A stretch of DNA of 64,000 nucleotides, taken from contig JANSXZ010000003.1 of assembly GCA_024742705.1 (NCBI GenBank), positions 62,001-126,000 of the forward strand, in the 5' to 3' direction. Shown here in pieces: positions 34,784 through 43,886 of this stretch. Each line of letters starts with the position of its first letter. Position 1 is the first letter of the stretch. Source of the DNA: Paracoccaceae bacterium (GTDB lineage: Bacteria > Pseudomonadota > Alphaproteobacteria > Rhodobacterales > Rhodobacteraceae). The position numbers and the translations under genes were made by a program. Below the pieces are notes generated by a model. That model was given only the letters and a program-made list of their open reading frames with translations, was not told the DNA's origin and searched no databases.

Positions 34784-36175
34784 ATGTGGTTCCGGGCGCG
34801 GCTGTGGATGCGGGCGGCGGCGTTTGCCGCTGTTTTCTGCGCGGCGCAGGCGCCGGCGGACCCGGTGGAACTTTCGCCCGGCCAGATGCGCGCGGCGGCT
34901 GTGGGCGCTCTCGACCGGTCCGACCCGCAGCGCGCGCTGCGCTATGCCGATGCGCTGACCGCCCGCGACCCCGCCGACCGCACCGCGCATCTGGTGCGCG
35001 CGCGCGCCCTGCGCGACATGGGCCGTACGGCGCAGGCGCGCAAGGCCGCGGGCAACGCCTGGGCGCTGGCGCAGACGCCCGAACAGAAATACGCCGGCGC
35101 GATGGTCATGGCACAGGTGCTGTCGACCGCCGGCCACCGCACCCGCGCGCAGCTTTGGCTGCGCCGCGCGGTGCAGAACGCGCCCGATGACGCCCTCGCC
35201 GCCCGCGCGCGGCGCGATTTCCGCTATGTCCGGTCGCGCAACCCATGGGCGACGCGGTTCAGTTTCTCGGTGCTGCCGCAATCGAACATCAACAACGGAT
35301 CGTCCGAACGGACTTCCTATCTCAACTATGATCTCAGCCGGGTGATCTATGGCGAACCGGTGGCCTATCAGCTGGGCGGAACCGCGCGCGCGCTTTCGGG
35401 CGTGGAATATGCGCTGGGTCTCGACACGCGGTATCGCTTTGCCCAGACACCGACCCGCGCGCATGACCTGACGCTGTCGTTCGACACGCGCCACTATACG
35501 CTGTCGGCCGAAGCGAAGCGGATCGCGCCGGCGGCGCGCGGATCGGACTTTGCGTTTACCTCCTATGCCCTCGGGTATCAGCACCGCGGGCTGCTGCGCG
35601 ACGGGCGGGCCGAATACACGCTGGGATTCGATCTGGGCCAGAGCTGGTACGGCGGCGATCCCTATGCCCGGTTCATGCGCGGCGCGGTCAGCCACGCGCA
35701 GGCGCTGGCGCCGCACCTGCGGCTGTTTGGCCGGCTGTCGGCAGAACGCCAGTTCGGCCAGAACACGGCCGACACCGACACGCTGCGCGCGGATTTCTCG
35801 GTGACGCGCAAGCTGGTGAACGGGATCGAAATGAACCTGGGCCTGGGCGCCGCGCTGACCGCCTCGCCGGTTGCCGACGCCGAGTTCACCGAACTGGGCC
35901 TGAGCGCGCGGCTGGCACTGCCCGATCCGGTGATGGGCGCGCATGTCACGATGGGCCTGGGCCTGCGCAACCGCGATCACGACACCACCCGCCATGGCCC
36001 GGACGGGCGCAGCGACACCCGCCTGTCGGCCGACCTGACGCTGACGTTCCGCGACATCGACTATTACGGCTTCAACCCCACGATGACCGTGACCGCGGCA
36101 CAGACACAATCAAACATCGGGCTTTACACCGCCGACAGGCTGGGCGTGAATTTCGGCATCCAGTCGGCGTTCTGA
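34784..36175 (+). CDS. Slam (surface lipoprotein assembly modulator) outer-membrane translocator
   Basis: This is a 463-residue protein. A signal peptide (cleavage near AQAPA, residue 26) is followed by TPR-like helices to about residue 145 (ALRYADALTARDP, RARALRDMGRTAQARKA). The C-terminal part is a 14-strand-like DUF560 barrel beginning NPWATRFSFSVLPQSNINNGSS and ending in the aromatic GVNFGIQSAF. This domain order defines Slam proteins, which move lipoproteins to the cell surface. It lies 10 bp downstream of the TbpB-like lipoprotein gene and is presumably co-transcribed. The pairing of partner and substrate strengthens both calls. Confidence 0.83.
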   Translation: MWFRARLWMRAAAFAAVFCAAQAPADPVELSPGQMRAAAVGALDRSDPQRALRYADALTARDPADRTAHLVRARALRDMGRTAQARKAAGNAWALAQTPEQKYAGAMVMAQVLSTAGHRTRAQLWLRRAVQNAPDDALAARARRDFRYVRSRNPWATRFSFSVLPQSNINNGSSERTSYLNYDLSRVIYGEPVAYQLGGTARALSGVEYALGLDTRYRFAQTPTRAHDLTLSFDTRHYTLSAEAKRIAPAARGSDFAFTSYALGYQHRGLLRDGRAEYTLGFDLGQSWYGGDPYARFMRGAVSHAQALAPHLRLFGRLSAERQFGQNTADTDTLRADFSVTRKLVNGIEMNLGLGAALTASPVADAEFTELGLSARLALPDPVMGAHVTMGLGLRNRDHDTTRHGPDGRSDTRLSADLTLTFRDIDYYGFNPTMTVTAAQTQSNIGLYTADRLGVNFGIQSAF

Positions 36176-36243
36176 CGCCAGCCGTCTCGACACCGCGCGC
36201 CGGTACGCTACACTGGGCTGAACATTATACAAGGAGCGCGGCA

Positions 36244-36672
36244 ATGGGCCTGAAGTATCTGCACACTATGGTCCGGGTTAAGGATCTGGAGGCATCTGTG
36301 GCTTTTTTCGAACTGCTCGGGATGACGAAAACCCGCCACTACGACAGCGAACAGGGCCGGTTTTCGCTGATTTTCATGGCCCCGCCGGGCCAGGAGGAAT
36401 GCCCCGTCGAACTGACCTACAACTGGGACGGCGACGAAGGCCTGCCCAGCGACAGCCGCCATTTCGGGCACCTCGCATATGAGGTCGACGATATCTATGC
36501 CATGTGCCAGCATTTGCAGGACAACGGCATCACCATCAACCGCCCCCCGCGCGACGGGCGGATGGCCTTCGTGCGCTCGCCCGACAACATCTCGGTCGAG
36601 CTGTTGCAGGCCGGCACCGCGCTGGCGCCGCAAGAGCCCTGGGCCAGCATGGAAAGCACGGGCCACTGGTGA
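36244..36672 (+). CDS. gloA: Lactoylglutathione lyase (glyoxalase I)
   Basis: This is a 142-residue VOC-fold enzyme that converts the methylglyoxal-glutathione hemithioacetal to lactoylglutathione. The four metal ligands are recognisable as His7 (YLHTMVRV), Glu in VELTYNW, His in RHFGHLAYEV and Glu in ISVELLQ. The ATG has a GGAGCG site. Its stop overlaps the GTG start of the next gene. Confidence 0.94.
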   Translation: MGLKYLHTMVRVKDLEASVAFFELLGMTKTRHYDSEQGRFSLIFMAPPGQEECPVELTYNWDGDEGLPSDSRHFGHLAYEVDDIYAMCQHLQDNGITINRPPRDGRMAFVRSPDNISVELLQAGTALAPQEPWASMESTGHW

Positions 36673-37388
36673 TCCGCGCCGCCCTGACCGGACTGGCGTT
36701 GCTGCTGGCGCTGGCACAGCCGGCGCTGGCGGCCAATTGCCGCCTGGCGCTGGTGCTGGCGATGGATGTTTCGTCGTCGGTGGATGCCACCGAGGACGCG
36801 CTGCAACGCGGCGGCCTGGCCAATGCGCTGTTGTCGCCGCGCGTCGAGGCGGCGGTGCTGGCCAGCCCCCTGCCCGTCGCCATCGCCGTCTATGAATGGA
36901 GCGGGCGGTACAACCAGGAACTGCTGGTCGACTGGACGCTGCTGCGCAACCGCGCGGATCTGGTGGCGGTTTCGGAAACCATCGCCTTCTCGAAACGCAG
37001 CCACAACGATTTCCCCACCGCGATGGGCTATGCGCTGGGCTACGGCGCGGGGCTGTTCCAGCGCGGCCCGGCCTGTCTGTTCCGCACGCTCGACATGGCC
37101 GGCGACGGCGAAAACAACGAAGGCTTCCCGCCGGCCTCGGCCTATTCGGCCTTTCCCTTCGACGGGGTCACGGTGAACGGTCTGGTGGTGAACGGCGCCG
37201 ACTACGAGGCCGAAGTCACGCTGATCGATTTTTACCGCAGCGAGGTTCTGTTCGGTCCCGGCGCGTTTCTCGAAGTGGCGCAGGGCTTCGAGGATTACGA
37301 ACGCGCCATGATCCGCAAACTGGAACGCGAGATGACACCGCGTGCCATCGGCGCCCTGCCCGCCCTGCCGCCCGGGCCGCGCGGATGA
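36669..37388 (+). CDS. DUF1194 (VWA-like) exported protein, copy 1
   Basis: This is a 239-residue protein with a signal peptide (ALLLALAQPALA, cleavage near residue 20). A von Willebrand A-like domain follows, with the metal-site motif DVSSSVD near residue 32 and LDMAGDGENNEG near 143. The start is a GTG at 36669 that overlaps the gloA TGA, since no ATG gives a signal peptide. Its biological role is not known. A paralogue follows immediately with a 4-nt overlap. Confidence 0.82.
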   Translation: MIRAALTGLALLLALAQPALAANCRLALVLAMDVSSSVDATEDALQRGGLANALLSPRVEAAVLASPLPVAIAVYEWSGRYNQELLVDWTLLRNRADLVAVSETIAFSKRSHNDFPTAMGYALGYGAGLFQRGPACLFRTLDMAGDGENNEGFPPASAYSAFPFDGVTVNGLVVNGADYEAEVTLIDFYRSEVLFGPGAFLEVAQGFEDYERAMIRKLEREMTPRAIGALPALPPGPRG

Positions 37389-38089
37389 TCCGCGCGCTGG
37401 TCCTGCTGTGGCTTCTGGCGGCGGGGCAGGCATCGGCCAATTGCAGGCAGGCGCTGGCGCTGGGGCTGGATGTTTCGGGATCGGTCGATGCGGCGGAATA
37501 CCGGTTGCAAATGGATGGGCTGGCGGCGGCTCTGGATCACCCCGAGATCCGCGAGGCGCTTCTGGCGATGCCCTCCGCGCCGGTGCATCTGGCGGTCTAT
37601 GAATGGAGCGGGCCGGACAACCAGACCGTTCTGTTGCCCTGGACGCCGGTCACCGGGCCGGGCCGCCTGGACGCCATCGTCGCGCAACTGCGCGGAACCG
37701 TGCGGCGCGACACCTCACCCGGTACGGCGCTGGGCGCGGCACTGGCCACCGGATTGCGGTTGCTGAACCAGCGCGGCGAATGCTGGAAACGCACGCTGGA
37801 CGTTTCCGGTGACGGCAAGCAGAACATCGGCCCGCATCCGCGCGTGGTGCGGCCGCGGCTGGACGCGGCGGGCATCACCGTCAACGCGCTGGTCATCGGA
37901 TCGGATGCGCCCGATATCGGCGACGTGCGGCAGGTCGAAATCGGCGAACTGTCGTCCTATTTCTCGACCTACGTCATCACCGGCCCCGGCGCATTCGTTC
38001 AGACGGCGATCGGATTTCAGGATTTCGAGGACGCGATGGTGCGCAAACTCAAACGCGAGCTTGAAGGGCTGGCGCTGTCGCATCGCTGA
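37385..38089 (+). CDS. DUF1194 (VWA-like) exported protein, copy 2
   Basis: This is a 234-residue paralogue of the preceding gene. The signal peptide is LVLLWLLAAGQASA, the metal motif DVSGSVD sits near residue 29, then LDVSGDGKQN near 137. The two share the pattern NCR.AL.L..DVS.SVDA and a C-terminal GFEDYE/GFQDFEDAM(I/V)RKL. Overlap is ATGA. The pair probably arose by tandem duplication and may act together in the periplasm. Function unknown. Confidence 0.84.
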   Translation: MIRALVLLWLLAAGQASANCRQALALGLDVSGSVDAAEYRLQMDGLAAALDHPEIREALLAMPSAPVHLAVYEWSGPDNQTVLLPWTPVTGPGRLDAIVAQLRGTVRRDTSPGTALGAALATGLRLLNQRGECWKRTLDVSGDGKQNIGPHPRVVRPRLDAAGITVNALVIGSDAPDIGDVRQVEIGELSSYFSTYVITGPGAFVQTAIGFQDFEDAMVRKLKRELEGLALSHR

Positions 38090-38152
38090 GAGGCGGTTTG
38101 GTGAAACCGGCAAAATGAGCTAGGCTGCGCAAACCCCCGCGAGGAGAACGCG

Positions 38153-41056
38153 ATGCCTGACACCCCTTTTGCATGGGCGCCCGCCGTCACAGTAAACGTA
38201 TCCACAGGCTTTCGGAACTGGGCACCCGACATCATCCAGTTGAACAGCGGCGAAATCGCCGTGGCCTGGATGACCGACGATACCGCGATTCCCGGTCAGG
38301 GCGCCGGCAACGATGTGTTTGCGCGCAAGTATGACCTGCTGGGCGACGTGGCGCCCGGCACCGGGCATCCGGGCGGCAACTACTCGCTGGATCTGAGAAG
38401 CAGCTACAGCAGCGACATGACGGTGATCGCCTATCCCGGCGCGACACGCGGCGCGGGGGTCATCGTCAGCACCGCATCGGGCAACCCCACGGGCGAGCGC
38501 GCGAACATAGCGATCAGCGAGGTCTTTGCCGATCTGTCCCAGTCGGCCCCGGTGAACAGCCTGGTGCAGGGCGACAGCAGCGAACTGCTGCCAAACTACG
38601 CCGATCCGCACATGGCCCTTTTCAGCCCGACCAACGCCCTGATCGTATTCGAAAAGAACGGCGAAGACGGTGTCGATGACGGTGAAATCATGGGTCGGAT
38701 CTACGATCCGGAATCCAACGATTACCAGCCGCGCTTTTCGATCATCGACCTGCCGCGCGCCAATGTATCCGATCCGCATACCACCGCGCTGACCAATGGC
38801 AACTATGCGGTGGTCGCGCGGTATCAGAACGGCGCGGATTCCGAAATCCTGATGCGCGTCGTCGGCCCGGACGGTACGATGATCACCGCCACCGCGGTTC
38901 TGGCCTCGACCCGCGGCAATGGCCAGGACACGCAACCGGTGGTTCAGGCGATCGGCACGCCCGGCAATGACGGCTATGTGGTCGCCTGGCAGAAATCGGG
39001 CGATCAGAGCGGCGTGTACCACCAGCTTTTCAGCAACGATGGCGTGCCGATCACCGCCGCGCGCGCCACCGGCACGGGCGGCAGCGAACCGCAGATCGCG
39101 GCGCTGAACGATCGCGGCTATGTCATTGTCCAGACGCTGGAAAACGGCATCGAAATGCGCCGCTTCGCGCTGGATGGCACGGCGGTCGGCGATCCGGTCG
39201 TGGTGGCGGGCACCGGCCTGGGCGCGCCCACGGCGCACCAGTTGGACGACGACCGGATCGTTCTGGCCTGGACCGACGGCAGCGATGTGCGGATGCAGAT
39301 CTTTGACATCCGCGATGGTTTCAGCCTGGGCCGGCATCCCGATGGCAACTGGCTGCTGGGCACCGAGGGCAACGACGCGCTGGTCGATATCGGCGAGGCG
39401 ATCTACACCACGATGCACGGCTGGAACGGCGATGACACGATCACCGCGGCGGCCACCGGCGGCCGCGCGATCCTGGGCGGCGCCGGCGATGATTACGTCA
39501 CCGCCGGCGTCGGGGTCGTGCCCGATCTGGGGCGCGGGGCCGATGACCTTTTCGATGGCGGGCCGGGTTTCGACACGGTCGATTTCTCGCGCGTGGATCA
39601 GGCCGGGCTGACCTTCGATCTGGCCGCCGGGCTTTTGCGGCTGGACCAGTCGACGCAAACGCGGGTGCTGCGCGACTTCGAACACCTGATCGGCACCGTC
39701 CGCGACGACCGTATCGTCGATGACGATGGCGATACCCGGTTGGAGGGCGGCGACGGCAACGATCTGTTCACGCTCGGCGCCGGGCGCGACACGGTCGATG
39801 GCGGGGCGGGCACCGACAGCATCGTGTTCCGCGATCAGGCCGTCGATATCACCGCCAATCTGGCCTCGGGCCAGATCGTTCAGGGCGCGGCGGCGAAATC
39901 CGTCGCCGGCATCGAAGACATCACCACGGGCGATGGCGACGACCGCCTGACCGGCGACACCGCCGCCAACCGTCTGGCCGGTGGCGACGGCGACGACTGG
40001 ATCTATGGCGACGGGTTGAAGATCGCGCTGGTGCCGCAGATTTCCGCCCAGGTCTTCCGGCTGTATCAGGCCACGCTCGACCGGGCGCCCGACGCCGGCG
40101 GGCACCTGGGCTGGTCCAGCCGGCTGTTCGAAAACACGCTGGACTTGCTTCAGGCGGCCGACAGCTTTATCGCTAGCCGCGAATTCTTTCTGGAATACGG
40201 GCAGTTGGACAATGCCGGCTTTGTCGGCAACCTTTACACCAACGTCCTGGGGCGCACCGGATCGGCCGCCGAGGTGACCGGCTGGACCGATTTGATGGCC
40301 GGCGGCCTGACCCGCGCGCAGGTGGTTCTGGGCTTTTCCGAAAGCGCCGAGTTCATCGCCAAAACCCGCGCCGCCAGCGATGCCTTTGCCCTTGCCAACA
40401 CCGATACGGTCTGGACCGACGATGTCTACCGGCTGTACCAGGCCACGCTCGACCGCCTGCCCGACGCGCCGGGCCTGCGTGGCTGGACCGGCCAGCTTGG
40501 CAGTGGCACGCCCTTTGACACCGTCGTTGCCGGGTTTGTCGGCAGCACCGAATTCCAGAACACCTATGGCACGCTCGACAACAGCGGTTTCGTCAACCTT
40601 CTCTATACCAACGTGCTGGGCCGGCCCGGCGAAGCCGCCGGCGTGGCGGGGTGGCTCGATCTGCTCGACAACGGCACCTCGCGCGAAACCGTCGTGCAAG
40701 GGTTCTCGCAGAGCCGCGAGTTCATCAACGCCACCGCCGCACCGCTGACCGCATGGGTGCGCGCGCAGGGCCAGGACGACACCCTGGTCGGCGGCGAGGG
40801 TGCCAACACCCTGATGGGCGGCATGATGAGCGACAGCTTCGTATTTTCGTTTCAGGGCCGGTTCGACACCCGCGTGGTGGGTTTCGAGCCATGGGACGTT
40901 CTGGATTTCACCGGGTTCAACTATGCGACCCCCGGCGAGGTTCTGGGCCGGATGTCGCAATCGGGGTCGGATGTGGTGTTCGCCGATTTCAGTTCCACCC
41001 TCACCCTGACCGACACCAGCCTGTCGCAGATCGACGAATCGATGATTCTGGTCTGA
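38153..41056 (+). CDS. Large RTX / DUF4214 secreted protein
   Basis: This is a 967-residue protein without an N-terminal signal peptide. Residues 1-400 look like a beta-propeller-like repeat region (repeated VVAWQ/IVLAWTDG, NGNYAVVARY). Residues about 400-625 carry calcium-binding RTX nonapeptides such as GGAGDDYVT, GGDGNDLFT and GGDGDDWIYGDG. Residues 630-885 hold two DUF4214 units, recognised by RLYQATLDR.PDA, then LYTNVLGR and GFS.S.EF. A last RTX block and an aspartate/leucine-rich tail follow. Features fit a type I secretion substrate, perhaps an adhesin or matrix protein. No T1SS genes are adjacent. Confidence 0.85.
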   Translation: MPDTPFAWAPAVTVNVSTGFRNWAPDIIQLNSGEIAVAWMTDDTAIPGQGAGNDVFARKYDLLGDVAPGTGHPGGNYSLDLRSSYSSDMTVIAYPGATRGAGVIVSTASGNPTGERANIAISEVFADLSQSAPVNSLVQGDSSELLPNYADPHMALFSPTNALIVFEKNGEDGVDDGEIMGRIYDPESNDYQPRFSIIDLPRANVSDPHTTALTNGNYAVVARYQNGADSEILMRVVGPDGTMITATAVLASTRGNGQDTQPVVQAIGTPGNDGYVVAWQKSGDQSGVYHQLFSNDGVPITAARATGTGGSEPQIAALNDRGYVIVQTLENGIEMRRFALDGTAVGDPVVVAGTGLGAPTAHQLDDDRIVLAWTDGSDVRMQIFDIRDGFSLGRHPDGNWLLGTEGNDALVDIGEAIYTTMHGWNGDDTITAAATGGRAILGGAGDDYVTAGVGVVPDLGRGADDLFDGGPGFDTVDFSRVDQAGLTFDLAAGLLRLDQSTQTRVLRDFEHLIGTVRDDRIVDDDGDTRLEGGDGNDLFTLGAGRDTVDGGAGTDSIVFRDQAVDITANLASGQIVQGAAAKSVAGIEDITTGDGDDRLTGDTAANRLAGGDGDDWIYGDGLKIALVPQISAQVFRLYQATLDRAPDAGGHLGWSSRLFENTLDLLQAADSFIASREFFLEYGQLDNAGFVGNLYTNVLGRTGSAAEVTGWTDLMAGGLTRAQVVLGFSESAEFIAKTRAASDAFALANTDTVWTDDVYRLYQATLDRLPDAPGLRGWTGQLGSGTPFDTVVAGFVGSTEFQNTYGTLDNSGFVNLLYTNVLGRPGEAAGVAGWLDLLDNGTSRETVVQGFSQSREFINATAAPLTAWVRAQGQDDTLVGGEGANTLMGGMMSDSFVFSFQGRFDTRVVGFEPWDVLDFTGFNYATPGEVLGRMSQSGSDVVFADFSSTLTLTDTSLSQIDESMILV

Positions 41057-41118
41057 TGTTCCGGTCGGACGCACACATCAAGGTTGAGAACATAGAGTGA
41101 ACATGCTACGAATCGCGC

Positions 41119-41739
41119 ATGGCGGTCCGGCATCTTCCCCACCCATGCGTCGATGACGACAAGGCGCTGACACTGACAGGCGACATCCGGCTGGCGCAGG
41201 CGCGGGTGCATGAAATCTGTGGCCCCGCCCGGCGCAGTTTCGCAACATGGCTGGCCGCGCGGACAACGGGGCCCGTGATATGGCTGGCCCCGGCGTGGCA
41301 AGCCGAACAGATCAACCCCGACGGGCTGTGCGATGTGATGGATCCCGCGCGGCTTTTACTGGTGCGCCCGACGCGGGCCGAGGATCTGCTGTGGTCGATG
41401 GAGGAGATCCTGCGCGCGGGGGCGGTTGCGCTGGTGGCGGGCGATCTGCCCGCACCGCCGGGGCTGACGGCGGTGCGCCGGATGCACCTGGCCGCGCAGA
41501 CCGGCGCCGCCGAAGGGCCGCACCGCACGCTGGGCCTGTTGCTGACGCCGGGCGAAGGCGGCGCGCCGGGGGTTGAAACCCGCTGGCACATGGCCGGCGC
41601 CCATGTCGGCGACACCCGCGCCTGGCATCTTGCGCGGCGCCGGGCACGCACCCGGCCGCCGCAATCGTGGCGGATTTCCCCGCCCTTGCAGCCGGGCGGC
41701 CCATGGCGCAGCGATGCGATGCCAGATGCCCCGGCCTAG
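41119..41739 (+). CDS. ImuA-like protein (orphan)
   Basis: This is a 206-residue protein resembling ImuA, the RecA-like partner in the damage-inducible ImuA-ImuB-DnaE2 mutasome. Similar stretches are ARVHEICGPARRSFATWLAA, MDPARLLLVRPTRAEDLLWSMEEILRAGAVALVAGDLPAPPGLTAVRRMHLAA-like text and GLLLTPGEG. It lacks Walker motifs, as expected of the short forms. Neither imuB nor dnaE2 follows; the next gene encodes YceI. Call rests on family memory, so moderate. Confidence 0.6.
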   Translation: MAVRHLPHPCVDDDKALTLTGDIRLAQARVHEICGPARRSFATWLAARTTGPVIWLAPAWQAEQINPDGLCDVMDPARLLLVRPTRAEDLLWSMEEILRAGAVALVAGDLPAPPGLTAVRRMHLAAQTGAAEGPHRTLGLLLTPGEGGAPGVETRWHMAGAHVGDTRAWHLARRRARTRPPQSWRISPPLQPGGPWRSDAMPDAPA

Positions 41740-41854
41740 CCGGCGATCGGGCCGGATCGCGGCAAGTTGCGCCTTGCCCACCCTGCCCGCCTGCCGCAGA
41801 CTTGCCCCGGCACGCCGCCGCGCATCTCGCGTCAACGCCAGAAGGGCCTTTGCC

Positions 41855-42478
41855 ATGTCCGATCCGCCTTGCTGCAAGGCGGCGCCACTGCCGCAGATAC
41901 CCGCGCTGATGATGGCGCTGGCGCTGGCCCTCTGGGCCGGGGTCGCCGTGGCGACGCCACAGCGCTATGCGCTGCTGCCCGAAACATCCGTTGTCGGGTT
42001 CAGTTTCACGCTGAACGGCATCGCCACCGAAGGCCAGATGCCGGTGGCACGGGCGGACATCGTGATTGATCCCAATGATCTGGGCGCCGCCACGGCCGAT
42101 GTCCGGCTGTCGGTGGCGGGCGCGCGCACCGGCCTGATCTTTGCCACCGAGGCGCTGAAGGGCGCATCCGTTCTGGACGCCGCGCGTTTTCCCGAGATCC
42201 GCTTCCGGTCGGATTCGGTCCGGTTGTCGCCCGGCGGGCGGTTGTCGGACGGGGCCACGATCACCGGGCAGCTACAGGTGCGCGACGTGACGCGGACCGT
42301 CACGCTGATCGCGGATGTCTACCGCGCGGCGGGCACCCGCCCCGACGATCTGGGCCGGCTGTCGATTCGCCTGCGCGGCAGCATCAGCCGCAGCGCCTTC
42401 GGCGCCACCGGCTATGGCGACATCGTCGGCGACGAGGTGCTCCTGAATGTCATGGCCGACCTGCGCAGGACGCCCTGA
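41855..42478 (+). CDS. YceI-family periplasmic protein
   Basis: This is a 207-residue lipid-binding-fold protein. The leader holds one hydrophobic segment, ALMMALALALWAGVAVAT. The mature part has the YceI features YALLPETSVVGFSFTLNG, VLDAARFPEIRFRS and ITGQLQVRDVTRTVTL. YceI proteins bind isoprenoid or quinone-like lipids in the periplasm. Start 41855 follows from the leader. No cytochrome b561 partner is nearby. Confidence 0.9.
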   Translation: MSDPPCCKAAPLPQIPALMMALALALWAGVAVATPQRYALLPETSVVGFSFTLNGIATEGQMPVARADIVIDPNDLGAATADVRLSVAGARTGLIFATEALKGASVLDAARFPEIRFRSDSVRLSPGGRLSDGATITGQLQVRDVTRTVTLIADVYRAAGTRPDDLGRLSIRLRGSISRSAFGATGYGDIVGDEVLLNVMADLRRTP

Positions 42479-42554
42479 CACAGGCGACGAAAGCGACACC
42501 GCCGGTCGAATAATCACATGCAAAGGCAAATGGGCTGCTTCATCTGGTGGGGTC

Positions 42555-43826
42555 ATGCGCACCCTGATTTCCTTTGCCGCCCTGTTCCTTTCGGTCTTTC
42601 TGCTTCAGCTTTCGACGGGCGGTCTGGGCCCGCTCGACGCGCTGTCGGGCCTGATGCTGGATTTCAGCACCGAACAGATCGGGCTTTTGGGATCGGCGCA
42701 TTTCCTTGGCTTCTTCATCGGTTGCTGGTGGGCGCCGCGCCTGATCGGATCCATCGGCCATTCGCGCGCCTTCGCGGCGCTCACCGCCGCCGGAACGATC
42801 GGGCTGCTGTTGCATATGCTGGTGGTCGATCCCTACGCCTGGGCGGCGATGCGCATTGCCTCGGGGCTGTGCGTGGCCGGGTGCTATACCGTGATCGAGG
42901 CGTGGTTGCAGGCCAAGGTCACAAACGAAACGCGCGGCCGGTCGATGGGGGCCTACCGGGTGGTGGACATGACCGGATCGCTGGCCGCGCAGCTGATCAT
43001 CGGGGTTCTGACGCCGGCCAGCTATGTCTCGTACAACATGCTGGCAATCCTGTGCTGCGCCGCGCTGTTGCCGCTGACGCTGACGCGGGTGCAACAGCCC
43101 GAAACTCCGCAGGCCCCGCGCCTGCGCCCGATGCTGGCGATCGCCTGTTCGCCCCTGGGCGCCGCCGCGGTGGTGGTGGCGGCGCTGTCATCGGCATCGT
43201 TTCGCATGGTCGGGCCGATCTATGCCCGCGAGGTCGGGTTGAACGCAGGGCAGATCGGGTGGTTTCTGGCTTCCTTCGTTCTGGGCGGCGCGCTGGCGCA
43301 GTTTCCGGTGGGCTGGCTGGCCGACAAATATGACCGCCGCTGGGTGCTGATCGGGCTGTCGGCCATGGCCATCGTCAGCTCTGCCGTCACAATGGCCACC
43401 CCCGGCATGAGCAGCACCAGCATCCTGATCGCGGCGGGGTTTTTCGGGCTGACCACCTTTCCGATCTATTCGGTGGCCGCCGCCCATGCGCATGACTTCG
43501 CCACCGACGACCAGCGCGTCGAGCTTTCGGCGGCATTGATGTTCTTTTTCGCGCTCGGCGCGATCGCGGCGCCCTATGCGACCTCGGTGCTGATCGATCT
43601 GTTCGGGCCACCGGCAATGTTCGTGCTGATCGCGGCGGGGCACCTGATACTGGTGATTTTCGGCCTGTCGCGGATGCGCAGGCGGCCCAGCCCGGCAAGG
43701 CGCACACGCTACATCTACGCACCGCGCACCTCGTTTACCATCGGCCGCCTGCTGGGGCGCAGCCGGCGCCCGCTGCCGCCCACGCGCCGCCCCGACACCG
43801 CCCGATCCGACGACCCCGCCGATTGA
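42555..43826 (+). CDS. MFS transporter
   Basis: This is a 423-residue inner-membrane carrier with about twelve helices. The MFS loop 2-3 pattern is seen as GCWWAPRLIGSIGHSRAF and the corresponding loop 8-9 as GWLADKYDRRWVLIG. A basic, proline-rich cytoplasmic tail of about 50 residues follows the last helix. The start at 42555 (MRTLISFAALF) puts the first helix at the N-terminus. The substrate is unknown. Confidence 0.9.
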   Translation: MRTLISFAALFLSVFLLQLSTGGLGPLDALSGLMLDFSTEQIGLLGSAHFLGFFIGCWWAPRLIGSIGHSRAFAALTAAGTIGLLLHMLVVDPYAWAAMRIASGLCVAGCYTVIEAWLQAKVTNETRGRSMGAYRVVDMTGSLAAQLIIGVLTPASYVSYNMLAILCCAALLPLTLTRVQQPETPQAPRLRPMLAIACSPLGAAAVVVAALSSASFRMVGPIYAREVGLNAGQIGWFLASFVLGGALAQFPVGWLADKYDRRWVLIGLSAMAIVSSAVTMATPGMSSTSILIAAGFFGLTTFPIYSVAAAHAHDFATDDQRVELSAALMFFFALGAIAAPYATSVLIDLFGPPAMFVLIAAGHLILVIFGLSRMRRRPSPARRTRYIYAPRTSFTIGRLLGRSRRPLPPTRRPDTARSDDPAD

Positions 43827-43886
43827 CTGGCCTCTGCCCCGCGCCTGCGCTAAGTGAGGCGGAACACTCCGCAAAAGGCAGCCAGC

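Noticed and set aside
38120-41074. A 984-codon minus-strand open frame opposite the RTX protein
   Set aside because: It is a shadow of the plus-strand gene; the plus strand has RTX and DUF4214 motifs while this frame shows none.
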